Positions 1-7,527 of a stretch of 21,411 nt of DNA are shown one piece after another. The DNA lies in NCBI GenBank assembly GCA_964526475.1, contig CAZGKF010000053.1:1-21411 (forward strand), written 5' to 3'. Both the position numbers and the translations under genes were made by a program. The first letter of the stretch is position 1. Each line of letters begins with the position of its first letter. Under the pieces are notes generated by a model, which ran no database searches, was not told the origin of the DNA, and was given only the letters and a program-made list of their open reading frames with translations. Origin of the DNA: CAYVTV01 sp964526475 (lineage in GTDB: Bacteria; Bacteroidota; Bacteroidia; Bacteroidales; GCA-2748055).

Positions 1-229
1 GAGGGGCGTAATTTGTTGCATCAATAAAAGCTTTGTATTCAAGGTTTGTTACCGGGTGATCCAGGATTTCAAAATTACCAATATTAACAGTGGTGTTTCC
101 ACGTTGATATTGAAGCCCGGTTACATGAACAAAACCCTGGAGTTCAGCAGGAGCTTTTGTTTCCGGTGTGCTACAGCTAAAGATAGCAGAAAGTATGAGA
201 AAAAGAATGCTTTTAAATAAATTTTTCAT
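1..229 (-). CDS. SUMF1/formylglycine-generating-enzyme-like lipoprotein, N-terminal part
   Basis: This is the 5' end of a gene that runs off the left edge; 76 codons are visible. The start ATG (positions 229-227) opens a leader with a hydrophobic core (residues 4-17) and a lipobox-like IFSC ending at Cys19, so the product is probably a lipoprotein. From about residue 32 the sequence reads GFVHVTGLQ, then NIGNFEILDHPVTNLEYKAF, which matches the start of SUMF1/EgtB/PvdO domains (F-x-I, then (E/P)VTN-x-x-Y-x-x-F). Family members include true formylglycine-generating enzymes, which mature Cys-type sulfatases, as well as proteins of other function. It follows three Cys-type sulfatases on the same strand, but a terminator lies between, so it is probably a separate transcript. 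The catalytic part is outside the window, so maturase activity cannot be judged. Confidence 0.7.
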   Translation of the reverse strand, partial: MKNLFKSILFLILSAIFSCSTPETKAPAELQGFVHVTGLQYQRGNTTVNIGNFEILDHPVTNLEYKAFIDATNYAP

Positions 230-260
230 GGGTTTGGTTATTAGATTCGTTGTTAGGTTT

Positions 261-290
261 AATTTAAAAACCCACCGTTTTTAACGGTGG
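261..290 (-). terminator. Rho-independent terminator of the sulfatase/Gfo-Idh operon
   Basis: Positions 272-279 (ccaccgtt) and 283-290 (aacggtgg) form a perfect 8-bp inverted repeat with a 3-nt loop. Read on the minus strand the hairpin is followed by GTTTTTAAATT (positions 271-261), the layout of an intrinsic terminator. It lies 120 bp after the stop of the last operon gene and upstream of the SUMF1-like gene, so it would end the long transcript and leave the next gene with its own promoter. Confidence 0.7.
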
Positions 291-339
291 TAGTGAATGT
301 TTGGCTACGCCTTATTGCTTTAAAGGGTCTTTTTCATTT

Positions 340-353
340 TTCAACAAGTTGAA
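340..353. promoter_or_regulatory. Short inverted repeat between the operon and the SUMF1-like gene
   Basis: The sequence ttcaac-aa-gttgaa is a perfect 6-bp inverted repeat with a 2-nt spacer. It sits in the 181-bp gap between the sulfatase stop (411) and the next start (229), upstream of the terminator hairpin. It has operator-like symmetry, but no regulator or promoter box was found beside it and such a short repeat can arise by chance. Confidence 0.15.
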
Positions 354-410
354 CATCTGCGAAACTTTAATAACTTGATTATAAAAGATGTTTATGTACT
401 GGCGAACACA

Positions 411-1961
411 TTAATTCAAAGTATTTTCATAATTAACGAATTCTTGCTCGAAAGCATCAAGTTTATCTCGCATTTCTTTCGCGATGTTATCATAATCAGA
501 ATGATTAATTAGGTTTACCGATTCGATGGTATCTTCACTAATTTTAAAAAGTTCTTCCACTATGGGAGAACATTCGTGATAACGGATATATTTGAAATTT
601 TTAGTTCTAACAAATTTTGAACGAATCGATTGGTAATTATTAGGATCTTTTACTTCTGATATTACATACTCACGATTATCATGATTATTTTCACCATAAA
701 CAGCATCATGAATATCATCAGTTTTATCATACAAAATTGGTATAAAACTCTTCCCTGGCATATTTTCGGGTTTTTCGATGCCAGCAAAATCTAAAATGGT
801 GGGAGCAATATCAATAACTGATATCAGGCCATTTTCTGTCCGCCCTGTTTTATCTTCCATATATCTGGGGTCATGCACAATTATAGGTGCCTTTACAGAT
901 TCATCGTATAACAAAGCTTTACCCATTAATTGTCTCGATCCACAGAAAAATCCATTGTCAGAAGTAAAAATAATAACTGTATTATCGGCAATTCCAAATT
1001 CATTTAGTTTTTGTCTTATTTGCCCGACTACATTATCAACACCTGTAATAAGCGCATAATAATTTTTGATAAACTCCTGATAGGTACTGTCCATTGCTAT
1101 ATGCCATTCGGGACTGTTGATTTTTCCATGATACCTTTTTGAACCTCTGTATTTTTCCTGTACCACTTTAGGTAAAATTGCAAAAAACATGGCATCATCA
1201 TTAGGCATTCGTGGAATATTCCTGTTATCGTAAAGCCTTCTAAAATGTTCTTCCGGATCAAACGGTGCATGAGGTGCTTTAAAACTTAAAGAAAGACAAA
1301 AAGGTCTACCTTCAATTTTCGCCTTCTGAACAAACTCACTAGCCTGATAACCCATGAATTCATTTAAATGCGTAGCATTCCATTTGTTTTCATAACCGTT
1401 AAAAGTATTGTCCTCTCCCGGCCGGTAGTTCCCTTGCCCTGGAAATCCATTCCAAACATCAAAATGATATTTGGGCATACCTTCTTCCTGTTTCCAATAA
1501 TCTTTGTTTTCTATTTTTTTTGAATCTCCATAAACAGCAAATCCAAACTTTCCTATAAATCCTGTATAATACCCTGATTCTTTCAGTAAGACAGGATAGG
1601 AAGTTGAAAACTCTTCTTCTGTAATCACATAGTTAGTGGGACGATCAAAACCTGAACCATGTTGACCCAGATATTTTCCTGTCATTATTGAAGAACGACT
1701 GGGCAAACAAATTGGTGAAACATGATACGCATTTAAGAATGATACTGAACTTTCAGCTAAATTATCAATATGAGGAGTAATGACGTCTTTATTACCCATG
1801 AACCCCATTGCATTCCAACGGAGATCATCTGTTAATAAAAATATGATATTCGGCCTGTCAGTTGTTCCACTTGTCTTCACTCTTGCTTTTCCATCCTGAT
1901 TACAATTTGTACAAATTCCCGTTAGTAATAAAGATGAAAGGGGTAAAATAAATTTTCTCAT
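411..1961 (-). CDS. Sulfatase A, S1 family, secreted
   Basis: A 516-residue S1 (alkaline-phosphatase-fold) sulfatase that hydrolyses sulfate esters, probably of a glycan, outside the cytoplasm. Start ATG at 1961 is preferred over an in-frame ATG at 2006 because it opens directly with a signal peptide (MRKFILPLSSLLLTGICTNC) and forms an ATGA overlap with the stop of the gene before it, suggesting translational coupling. A lipoprotein Cys at residue 20 is possible, though Asn at -1 is unusual. Metal ligands are seen at Asp45-Asp46 (TDD) and in TSDNG; the formylglycine motif is Cys85-Leu-Pro-Ser-Arg89. The block that is GKWH in many sulfatases is GKFG here, so Lys is kept and the usual His is missing; GlcNAc-6-sulfatase-like groups also deviate here. 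Substrate is not assigned. Last gene before the terminator at 261-290. Confidence 0.93.
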   Translation of the reverse strand: MRKFILPLSSLLLTGICTNCNQDGKARVKTSGTTDRPNIIFLLTDDLRWNAMGFMGNKDVITPHIDNLAESSVSFLNAYHVSPICLPSRSSIMTGKYLGQHGSGFDRPTNYVITEEEFSTSYPVLLKESGYYTGFIGKFGFAVYGDSKKIENKDYWKQEEGMPKYHFDVWNGFPGQGNYRPGEDNTFNGYENKWNATHLNEFMGYQASEFVQKAKIEGRPFCLSLSFKAPHAPFDPEEHFRRLYDNRNIPRMPNDDAMFFAILPKVVQEKYRGSKRYHGKINSPEWHIAMDSTYQEFIKNYYALITGVDNVVGQIRQKLNEFGIADNTVIIFTSDNGFFCGSRQLMGKALLYDESVKAPIIVHDPRYMEDKTGRTENGLISVIDIAPTILDFAGIEKPENMPGKSFIPILYDKTDDIHDAVYGENNHDNREYVISEVKDPNNYQSIRSKFVRTKNFKYIRYHECSPIVEELFKISEDTIESVNLINHSDYDNIAKEMRDKLDAFEQEFVNYENTLN

Positions 1962-2956
1962 TTTTTTAAATTGTTTATTAATGCTTGTGCTAAAATGGCT
2001 TCGCATACCTCCATTGTTTTTAATGTATCACTGAACGGCGAAGAAGTTTTCTCTTTGCCTTCTAAAATTGAATTTATAAATTCCATGCTTTTATTCTGAA
2101 ATCCTCCGTAAACAAATAATTCATTGCTACCAGCTATCTCTTTCGAATCGTATCTCTCTCCCTGATAATTATTATCAACATAAAGAAATCCTTCTTTTTC
2201 TAATTCTACTTCTGCGCAAATTCCCGGGGCATGCATGTTAACACGAAAAATACGCCTTCCGGAGGCCCAATTTCCTATTATATGACATATTACCCCATTA
2301 TCAAAAGAAAGTGTTGCTCCGATCCAATTAATGTCGGGAACAAGTATTCGCCTGCAATGCGATTCAATTTTAACTACTTCTCCTCCACAAACCCATCGCG
2401 CAGTATCAACAGAATGGGTGAAGTCATCCAACATCCTGTCCCGTGCTTCAAACATTGGTCGAATGTCGTATTTGTAAAATTCGACGATTGCATTTGTTAC
2501 AGAGCCTTTCTCCATACACTTTTCCTTTATTCTTTGTAAAATTGGAGCAGACCTGCGCTGATGAGAGACCTGGGTAATACACTGGTTCTCCATGGCCAAA
2601 TAAGCTAACATTTCTGACTGGTGAATCGTTATACCCATTGGTTTCTCTATAAAAAGATTAAACTTATTTTTCAGGCACCAGACCCAGATGTCGAACATAT
2701 ATTCCGGCTGTCCTATGGCATAAACCCCATCAGGTTGAAGCTCGATTAACATTTTTTGATAATCAAACCTAGTTTTTGCAATATATATGTTATTGACAGG
2801 TATGTTATATTTTTTCGCAGTCTGATATAATCTATCTTCATTGAATGCACAAATTCCAATAATTTCCACTTCTTTCAACGAAGCAAGCGAAGGGTAATGT
2901 ACCATGTTCGCAAACCGGCCATTTCCTATTATACATATTTTTGCTTTCCTTCTCAT
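1958..2956 (-). CDS. Gfo/Idh/MocA family oxidoreductase (short type)
   Basis: A 332-residue NAD(P)-dependent sugar oxidoreductase-like protein. The N-terminal Rossmann motif is G11-x-G13-x-x-A16 (IIGNGRFA), the EKP motif is Glu104-Lys105-Pro106, and His181 in DDFTHSVD is the likely catalytic-region histidine. No signal peptide, so cytoplasmic. The open frame extends to 2992, but ATG 2956 is chosen: it begins just before the Rossmann strand, lies 4 nt after the stop of the previous gene, and is preceded by GGAAGG (2967-2972, minus strand) at 10 nt, a rare Shine-Dalgarno-like site for this phylum. Its stop overlaps the start of sulfatase A. It is only distantly similar to the other three Gfo/Idh proteins here. 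The reaction (oxidation or reduction of a sugar or inositol) cannot be fixed from sequence. Confidence 0.88.
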   Translation of the reverse strand: MRRKAKICIIGNGRFANMVHYPSLASLKEVEIIGICAFNEDRLYQTAKKYNIPVNNIYIAKTRFDYQKMLIELQPDGVYAIGQPEYMFDIWVWCLKNKFNLFIEKPMGITIHQSEMLAYLAMENQCITQVSHQRRSAPILQRIKEKCMEKGSVTNAIVEFYKYDIRPMFEARDRMLDDFTHSVDTARWVCGGEVVKIESHCRRILVPDINWIGATLSFDNGVICHIIGNWASGRRIFRVNMHAPGICAEVELEKEGFLYVDNNYQGERYDSKEIAGSNELFVYGGFQNKSMEFINSILEGKEKTSSPFSDTLKTMEVCEAILAQALINNLKK

Positions 2957-2960
2957 AAAA

Positions 2961-4085
2961 TCATAACCTTCCATCAAAATCAGCCATATCATACTCAGGC
3001 ATCAATGGAAATTTCACCGGTTTTTTGTCCCTTTGTGAGCGATATATCGCTGTAAATATTTCTACGGTCACCCGTCCTTCTTCTCCTGTCAACATAGATT
3101 TTTCCCCGTCAATTAATGCATTAATAAAGTCTTCAATCTGCAACCTGTGATAGTATTCCATTGAATTGATGCTATTGAAAAAGTCAGAATCTTCTTTTAT
3201 CCAACCCTGAAGTTTATTTTCCTCTCCCGGTACTGTCCACAAGTCGTTTACGGGAGGTTCCAGAATGCTTGTCATACCAGCAATAAACATAGCGCCCCCA
3301 TCAGTTTGTACACCCACTGAAGCCCCATTTTTCCCATGTATATGAACTTTTCCGTAAATTCCCGGTTTCTGGGCATTACTCACAATAATATTACCGATAC
3401 CACCATTTTTAAATTTAAGTATGGCCAAAGCAGTGTCTTCAACCTCAATATATGTATGGTTCAGATTCTCCCATATCCCATAAATTTCCTCAATTTCATC
3501 GTCCATAAACCACTGCAGTAAATCTAACTGGTGTGGGGCTTGGTTGACCAGCACACCTCCCCCTTCTGATTTCCAGGTTCCTCTCCACGGATCGCTTTTG
3601 TAATAAGCTTCATCGCGCCAGCCAAACATAAAAACGGTGCCCAGGGAAGGGGTGCCTATTTTTCCTGCATCAATGGCTTTTTTCAACCGCAAACATGGCA
3701 AAGAAAAACGTCTTTGGGACATTATTGCTATTTGTTTCCCTGTTTCCGTGGAAACTGACAGCATGGCATCACAATCTTCAAGTGAAGAGGCCATGGGTTT
3801 CTCTATAAGCACATTAGCCCCTACTTTAAGTGCTTCGATGGTAGGATTCCTATGGTCAGGGTGGGGGGTACAAACTGTTACCATGTCCAATTTCTCTTTA
3901 CTAACCATATCTTCAACAACGCTATAAGCTTTTACCCCGTATTTCTGAGCAAATTCTTGAGCACGTTTTTTATCTTTATCACAAACCGCAGTAAAAACTG
4001 ATTTTTCCAGTGTTGTTAAAGCAGTAGCATGAATATCTGCCACTTTCCCGCATCCTATTATTCCGGTTTTTAATTTTTCATTCAT
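2961..4085 (-). CDS. Gfo/Idh/MocA family oxidoreductase
   Basis: A 374-residue cytoplasmic member of the family. It shows the nucleotide-binding motif G11-C-G13-K-V-A16, the EKP motif at Glu95-Lys96-Pro97, and a glycine-rich GGGVLVNQAPHQLDLL segment with His185, which in this family contributes to the active site. In family members of this type the enzyme oxidises or reduces a sugar ring hydroxyl with NAD(P). The gene starts 12 nt after the stop of the MDR dehydrogenase and ends 4 nt before the next Gfo/Idh gene, so the three are almost certainly co-transcribed. No signal peptide. Substrate unknown. Confidence 0.92.
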   Translation of the reverse strand: MNEKLKTGIIGCGKVADIHATALTTLEKSVFTAVCDKDKKRAQEFAQKYGVKAYSVVEDMVSKEKLDMVTVCTPHPDHRNPTIEALKVGANVLIEKPMASSLEDCDAMLSVSTETGKQIAIMSQRRFSLPCLRLKKAIDAGKIGTPSLGTVFMFGWRDEAYYKSDPWRGTWKSEGGGVLVNQAPHQLDLLQWFMDDEIEEIYGIWENLNHTYIEVEDTALAILKFKNGGIGNIIVSNAQKPGIYGKVHIHGKNGASVGVQTDGGAMFIAGMTSILEPPVNDLWTVPGEENKLQGWIKEDSDFFNSINSMEYYHRLQIEDFINALIDGEKSMLTGEEGRVTVEIFTAIYRSQRDKKPVKFPLMPEYDMADFDGRL

Positions 4086-4097
4086 GTAAAATAGTTT

Positions 4098-5126
4098 TTA
4101 TGGTTTAAGTATAACTTTTAATAACCCCTGTTCTTTTTTATACAGTCTATCAAAATAAACAGCCCCATCCGACAGGGGTGCAACGGCGCTTATCATGCTA
4201 TCTAAACTGATTGCTCCCTTTGAAATGAGGTCAAGTACAGCCGGGCATTCACCATTAATGGCACAGGAGCCTTTAAGAGTTATCTCCCGGGTCACCACTT
4301 TTTGCAATGGAAACTCTACAGCAGGGGACAAGTTGCCTACCAATACAAGTGTTGCCCCTTTACGTATGCTTTCAATAGCAGATATTATTGTCGGCTCAAT
4401 ACCCACGGCTTCAAAAGCAAAATCCGCCCCCCGGTTTTTTGTGAGCTTCCGGATTTCACCGGGAACATCGTCAGACTGGGCGTTAAGAGTAGTACCTGCT
4501 CCTGCGTTTTTAGCCATTTCAAGCTTTTCCTGTAGCATATCTACTGCAATCACATAGCATCCTGCCAATTTCAATAACTGGATGATAAACAAACCGATCA
4601 TGCCGGAACCAAAGACCACAGCCGTATCGTTTATTTTTATTCCGGAAAGATTGATGGCATGTAAAGCCACTGCCACCGGCTCAACCATTGCTGCCTGCTC
4701 AAATGAAACATTATCCGGGATTGCGTAAAGAATATGTTGCGGAACTGCCACATAATCAGCAAATGCCCCATCCCTGCGGTAATCATCGCACGATACGCCT
4801 AAAACCATACGGTTATCACTCAGGTTATACAAACCCTTCCGGGTGTACCAGTCATCAAGTCTGTAAATGGTGGAATCAAAAGTCACCCTGTCCCCAATAT
4901 TCCATCCGGTTACATTTTTTCCTGTTTCAATGATTGTTCCAGAAGCTTCGTGCCCCATGATAATCGGTGGAATTCGCCGTCCGGTGCTTCCATCCATACC
5001 ATGGACATCGCTACCACAAATACCCACCGCTTTTACTTCCACCAAAACTTCATTATCATTTGGAATTGGTTTTGGGACATCTTTATAAACAAGTTTGTTA
5101 TATTCTTCCAAGACAAGTGTTTTCAT
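4098..5126 (-). CDS. MDR-type zinc alcohol/polyol dehydrogenase without structural-zinc cysteines
   Basis: A 342-residue medium-chain dehydrogenase of the sorbitol/threonine dehydrogenase type. Catalytic-zinc ligands are visible as Cys37 (VGICGSDVHG), His59-Glu60 (GHE) and Glu149 (MVEPVAVA). The NAD(P)-binding fold has G173-x-G175-x-x-G178. The lobe that holds four cysteines for structural zinc in many relatives (CG-x-C-x-x-C...C) is present as residues 84-106 but contains no cysteine, so it should bind one zinc per subunit, as some sorbitol dehydrogenases do. Likely role: NAD(P)-linked oxidation of a sugar or polyol, or reduction of a keto sugar, in the pathway of this operon. Starts 17 nt after the transporter gene. 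Confidence 0.9.
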   Translation of the reverse strand: MKTLVLEEYNKLVYKDVPKPIPNDNEVLVEVKAVGICGSDVHGMDGSTGRRIPPIIMGHEASGTIIETGKNVTGWNIGDRVTFDSTIYRLDDWYTRKGLYNLSDNRMVLGVSCDDYRRDGAFADYVAVPQHILYAIPDNVSFEQAAMVEPVAVALHAINLSGIKINDTAVVFGSGMIGLFIIQLLKLAGCYVIAVDMLQEKLEMAKNAGAGTTLNAQSDDVPGEIRKLTKNRGADFAFEAVGIEPTIISAIESIRKGATLVLVGNLSPAVEFPLQKVVTREITLKGSCAINGECPAVLDLISKGAISLDSMISAVAPLSDGAVYFDRLYKKEQGLLKVILKP

Positions 5127-5143
5127 AATCTAAAGTTTTGTTT

Positions 5144-6424
5144 CTATAATAACTGCAATAATTCTTTTAATGAAATAACCCCATTGTAAGCAATGAAACA
5201 GGAAAAGAATAAAGCCAAAATCAACCCCGTATTAAGAAAAATACCTGCTTTATGGATTCCCATGGCACTCTTGTTATTAACCAAATAAATAATGGCCGCA
5301 ATAACAAGGGGAAGGACAAACACATTGGCAACCTGAGTTGCAATTTGGGCTGAAATCGGGTTTGCACCGATTATCGGAACAATTAATCCAACCATTGCTG
5401 CAATGGCTGTCAGAATTTTAAATTGTTTTGAATTCGTGTCAAGTTTTCCGTCGCGGTAATCTGCTATCAACAGAGGAGCAACCATCAATATGGGAAAAAT
5501 GGAAGACAACCCTGCACTTAAAGTCCCGAGTACAAAAATGGCAACTGCAAATTTACCAGCCATAGGTTCCAATGTCAAAACCATGTCAAGTACTTTCTGA
5601 ATTATTTTACCGTCATGGAATAATGCACCTGTAGCAGTAATCATTATTGACGCACTAATAACAAACATCAGAATTGCAGAGAACAATGCATCTTTTGATT
5701 GTTCTCTGGTATTTCCTTTTCCCCACCCTTTCCCTTTCATCAATAAAGGACGTACAATAAATGTAGGAGCTGCCATAGTTGTACCTACAAAAGCTGCTAC
5801 CATAAGTTTTCCTCCCGGTACTTGCGGGATTGAAGGCTTTAAACCTCTTGCAATATCAATTGGTTCAGGTAATACGACAAACATGGAAATTAGGAATGAT
5901 ACACCCATTAACGTGACAAAAACAACTAATACTTTTTCAAAAAATAAATAATTCCCTATTAAAAGTAGTCCAACCAGAATTACAATTAAAAAGACTGCGA
6001 TTCCCAGTACCACCCAATAATTTTCTGCAGCTGTCGATGGGAAAAACAGGTGAATCAATTCATAAATTGCATTGGCAGAAAGCCCGAGTATTCCCGCGAG
6101 GGCATTCCATTGACCTAAAACAACTCCAATTACAATAGCTATAGCCAGGATTTTGCCATATTTGATTTTTTTTCTAAAACTATGAATTGCAGTCTCACCC
6201 GTTACAACAGCATAACGACCATAGGCTTCCATTAAAACCCATGCGAATAGCACGCTCAAAGTCAACACCCACAATAATTGCATACCATACTCACTGCCCG
6301 CTTTTGCCATTGATGTAACACTACCAGTGCCTATAGTATATCCAATACAAAAGATGCCTGGCCCAATGGTTAGCATCATTAACCAAATTCTTTTAAAAAA
6401 GGATGTTTTTTTATTATTATCCAT
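5144..6424 (-). CDS. NRAMP-like transporter lacking the canonical metal-binding motifs
   Basis: A 426-residue, strongly hydrophobic inner-membrane protein with roughly 11 membrane segments. The start of TM1 (TIGPGIFCIGYTIGTGS, residues 19-35) and the GLSANAIYELI region fit the NRAMP branch of the APC superfamily (LeuT fold). In true NRAMPs TM1 carries DPGN and TM6 carries MPH(N); here the aligned residues are GTGS (32-35) and AAPT (218-221, in GTTMAAPTF), so the Asp, Asn and Met that hold the divalent cation are absent. It lies between an aldo/keto reductase (16 nt upstream) and a sugar-type dehydrogenase (17 nt downstream), and no other transporter is in the operon. An organic substrate such as a sugar acid or keto sugar is therefore plausible (inference); metal transport is not excluded. 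Confidence 0.8.
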   Translation of the reverse strand: MDNNKKTSFFKRIWLMMLTIGPGIFCIGYTIGTGSVTSMAKAGSEYGMQLLWVLTLSVLFAWVLMEAYGRYAVVTGETAIHSFRKKIKYGKILAIAIVIGVVLGQWNALAGILGLSANAIYELIHLFFPSTAAENYWVVLGIAVFLIVILVGLLLIGNYLFFEKVLVVFVTLMGVSFLISMFVVLPEPIDIARGLKPSIPQVPGGKLMVAAFVGTTMAAPTFIVRPLLMKGKGWGKGNTREQSKDALFSAILMFVISASIMITATGALFHDGKIIQKVLDMVLTLEPMAGKFAVAIFVLGTLSAGLSSIFPILMVAPLLIADYRDGKLDTNSKQFKILTAIAAMVGLIVPIIGANPISAQIATQVANVFVLPLVIAAIIYLVNNKSAMGIHKAGIFLNTGLILALFFSCFIAYNGVISLKELLQLL

Positions 6425-6440
6425 AGTAATTTAAATATTG

Positions 6441-7487
6441 TTATTTAGTTCGATCATTTTCAGCACTTTCATAATAATCAAAATGGTTGCCGAGTTTTTC
6501 TTTCAGGGGCAAGGTAATCCGATCAAGTTCCGCTTTGATTTCCTTGCTTAAAGGGTTACTTGCTGCTTTTACATTTGCATCCAGTTCCTTTTTATTTCTT
6601 GAACCGACAAGTGTACATGTAATTGCAGGGTTTTGCAGAATCCATTTAACGCTTATTTCCGCCATTGAAAAACCTGTTCCTTTACAAATGCGGCGAATGC
6701 TTTTTAAGGCAGTATTGGTCTCTTTTTCTGCTCCTTCTTCCCCATGTCTACATTCTTTCGTGCTTTTGCAATTAAAATGGCGAGTACGGCGTTGCCATAT
6801 GGGGACATCTCCCAGGGAAGGATAAATATCTGCCAATATTCCCTGTAATAGCGCCATATAACCAATTACACCAATCTCTTTTTCTTCGCAAAGCGGTAGG
6901 GTGTCAAATTCAATTGCCCTGCAAAGTAAATTATACGGAAGCTCATTTACTGCAATTTCTTCAAGCGGCAAATCCAACAATCTGGTTGAGCTAAAATTAC
7001 TAACTCCAAAATCCCTAATTTTCCCCTGTTGTTTTAAAAATCTTAATGCTTCCAAGGTTTCGCTTATTTCCGGGGGATTTTCGACAATATGAATATCAGT
7101 GGTAAAATGTCTGATTGAATGTGGGTGGATTGGCCAGTGGACCATGTACAAATCAATATAATCGGTTTGTAATCTATTTAAGGAAGCCTCACAATGTTCA
7201 ACTAACGTTTTTTTATAGCAATTGGACGGGCTAACCTTGGTTCCAACCAATATTTTGTCCCTGGGTATGCTTTTGATTGCTTCCCCTAAGGAAGATTCGC
7301 TTCTTCCATCATTATAAGCTTCTGCTGTATCAAAATAATTGATGCCATTGTCGACTGACGCACAGACTACTTTGTTCACATCGTTTTGATTTTGTTCTCC
7401 CCAGTATTCACCACCACCAAATGCCCAGCAACCAGTACCTAAAACAGACAATTCAAGCCCTGAATTTTTGAATATCCTTTTTTCCAT
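6441..7487 (-). CDS. Aldo/keto reductase
   Basis: A 348-residue cytoplasmic NADPH-dependent aldo/keto reductase with a (beta/alpha)8 barrel. The full catalytic tetrad is visible: Asp53 and Tyr58 (NYFDTAEAYNDGRSE), Lys84 (ILVGTKVSP) and His117 (LYMVHWP). The phosphate-binding end is seen as TLVGSRNKKEL near the C-terminus. An insertion around NCKSTKECRHGEEGAE with two cysteines follows barrel strand 6. Length is at the long end for the family. In this operon it would reduce a keto or aldehyde group of a sugar product, or run in reverse; the substrate is unknown. It starts 40 nt after the DUF2271-like gene and ends 16 nt before the transporter gene. Confidence 0.93.
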   Translation of the reverse strand: MEKRIFKNSGLELSVLGTGCWAFGGGEYWGEQNQNDVNKVVCASVDNGINYFDTAEAYNDGRSESSLGEAIKSIPRDKILVGTKVSPSNCYKKTLVEHCEASLNRLQTDYIDLYMVHWPIHPHSIRHFTTDIHIVENPPEISETLEALRFLKQQGKIRDFGVSNFSSTRLLDLPLEEIAVNELPYNLLCRAIEFDTLPLCEEKEIGVIGYMALLQGILADIYPSLGDVPIWQRRTRHFNCKSTKECRHGEEGAEKETNTALKSIRRICKGTGFSMAEISVKWILQNPAITCTLVGSRNKKELDANVKAASNPLSKEIKAELDRITLPLKEKLGNHFDYYESAENDRTK

Positions 7488-7527
7488 GTTATCATCTTTT
7501 TATTTGCATTAAGCTTCAATAACCGTT

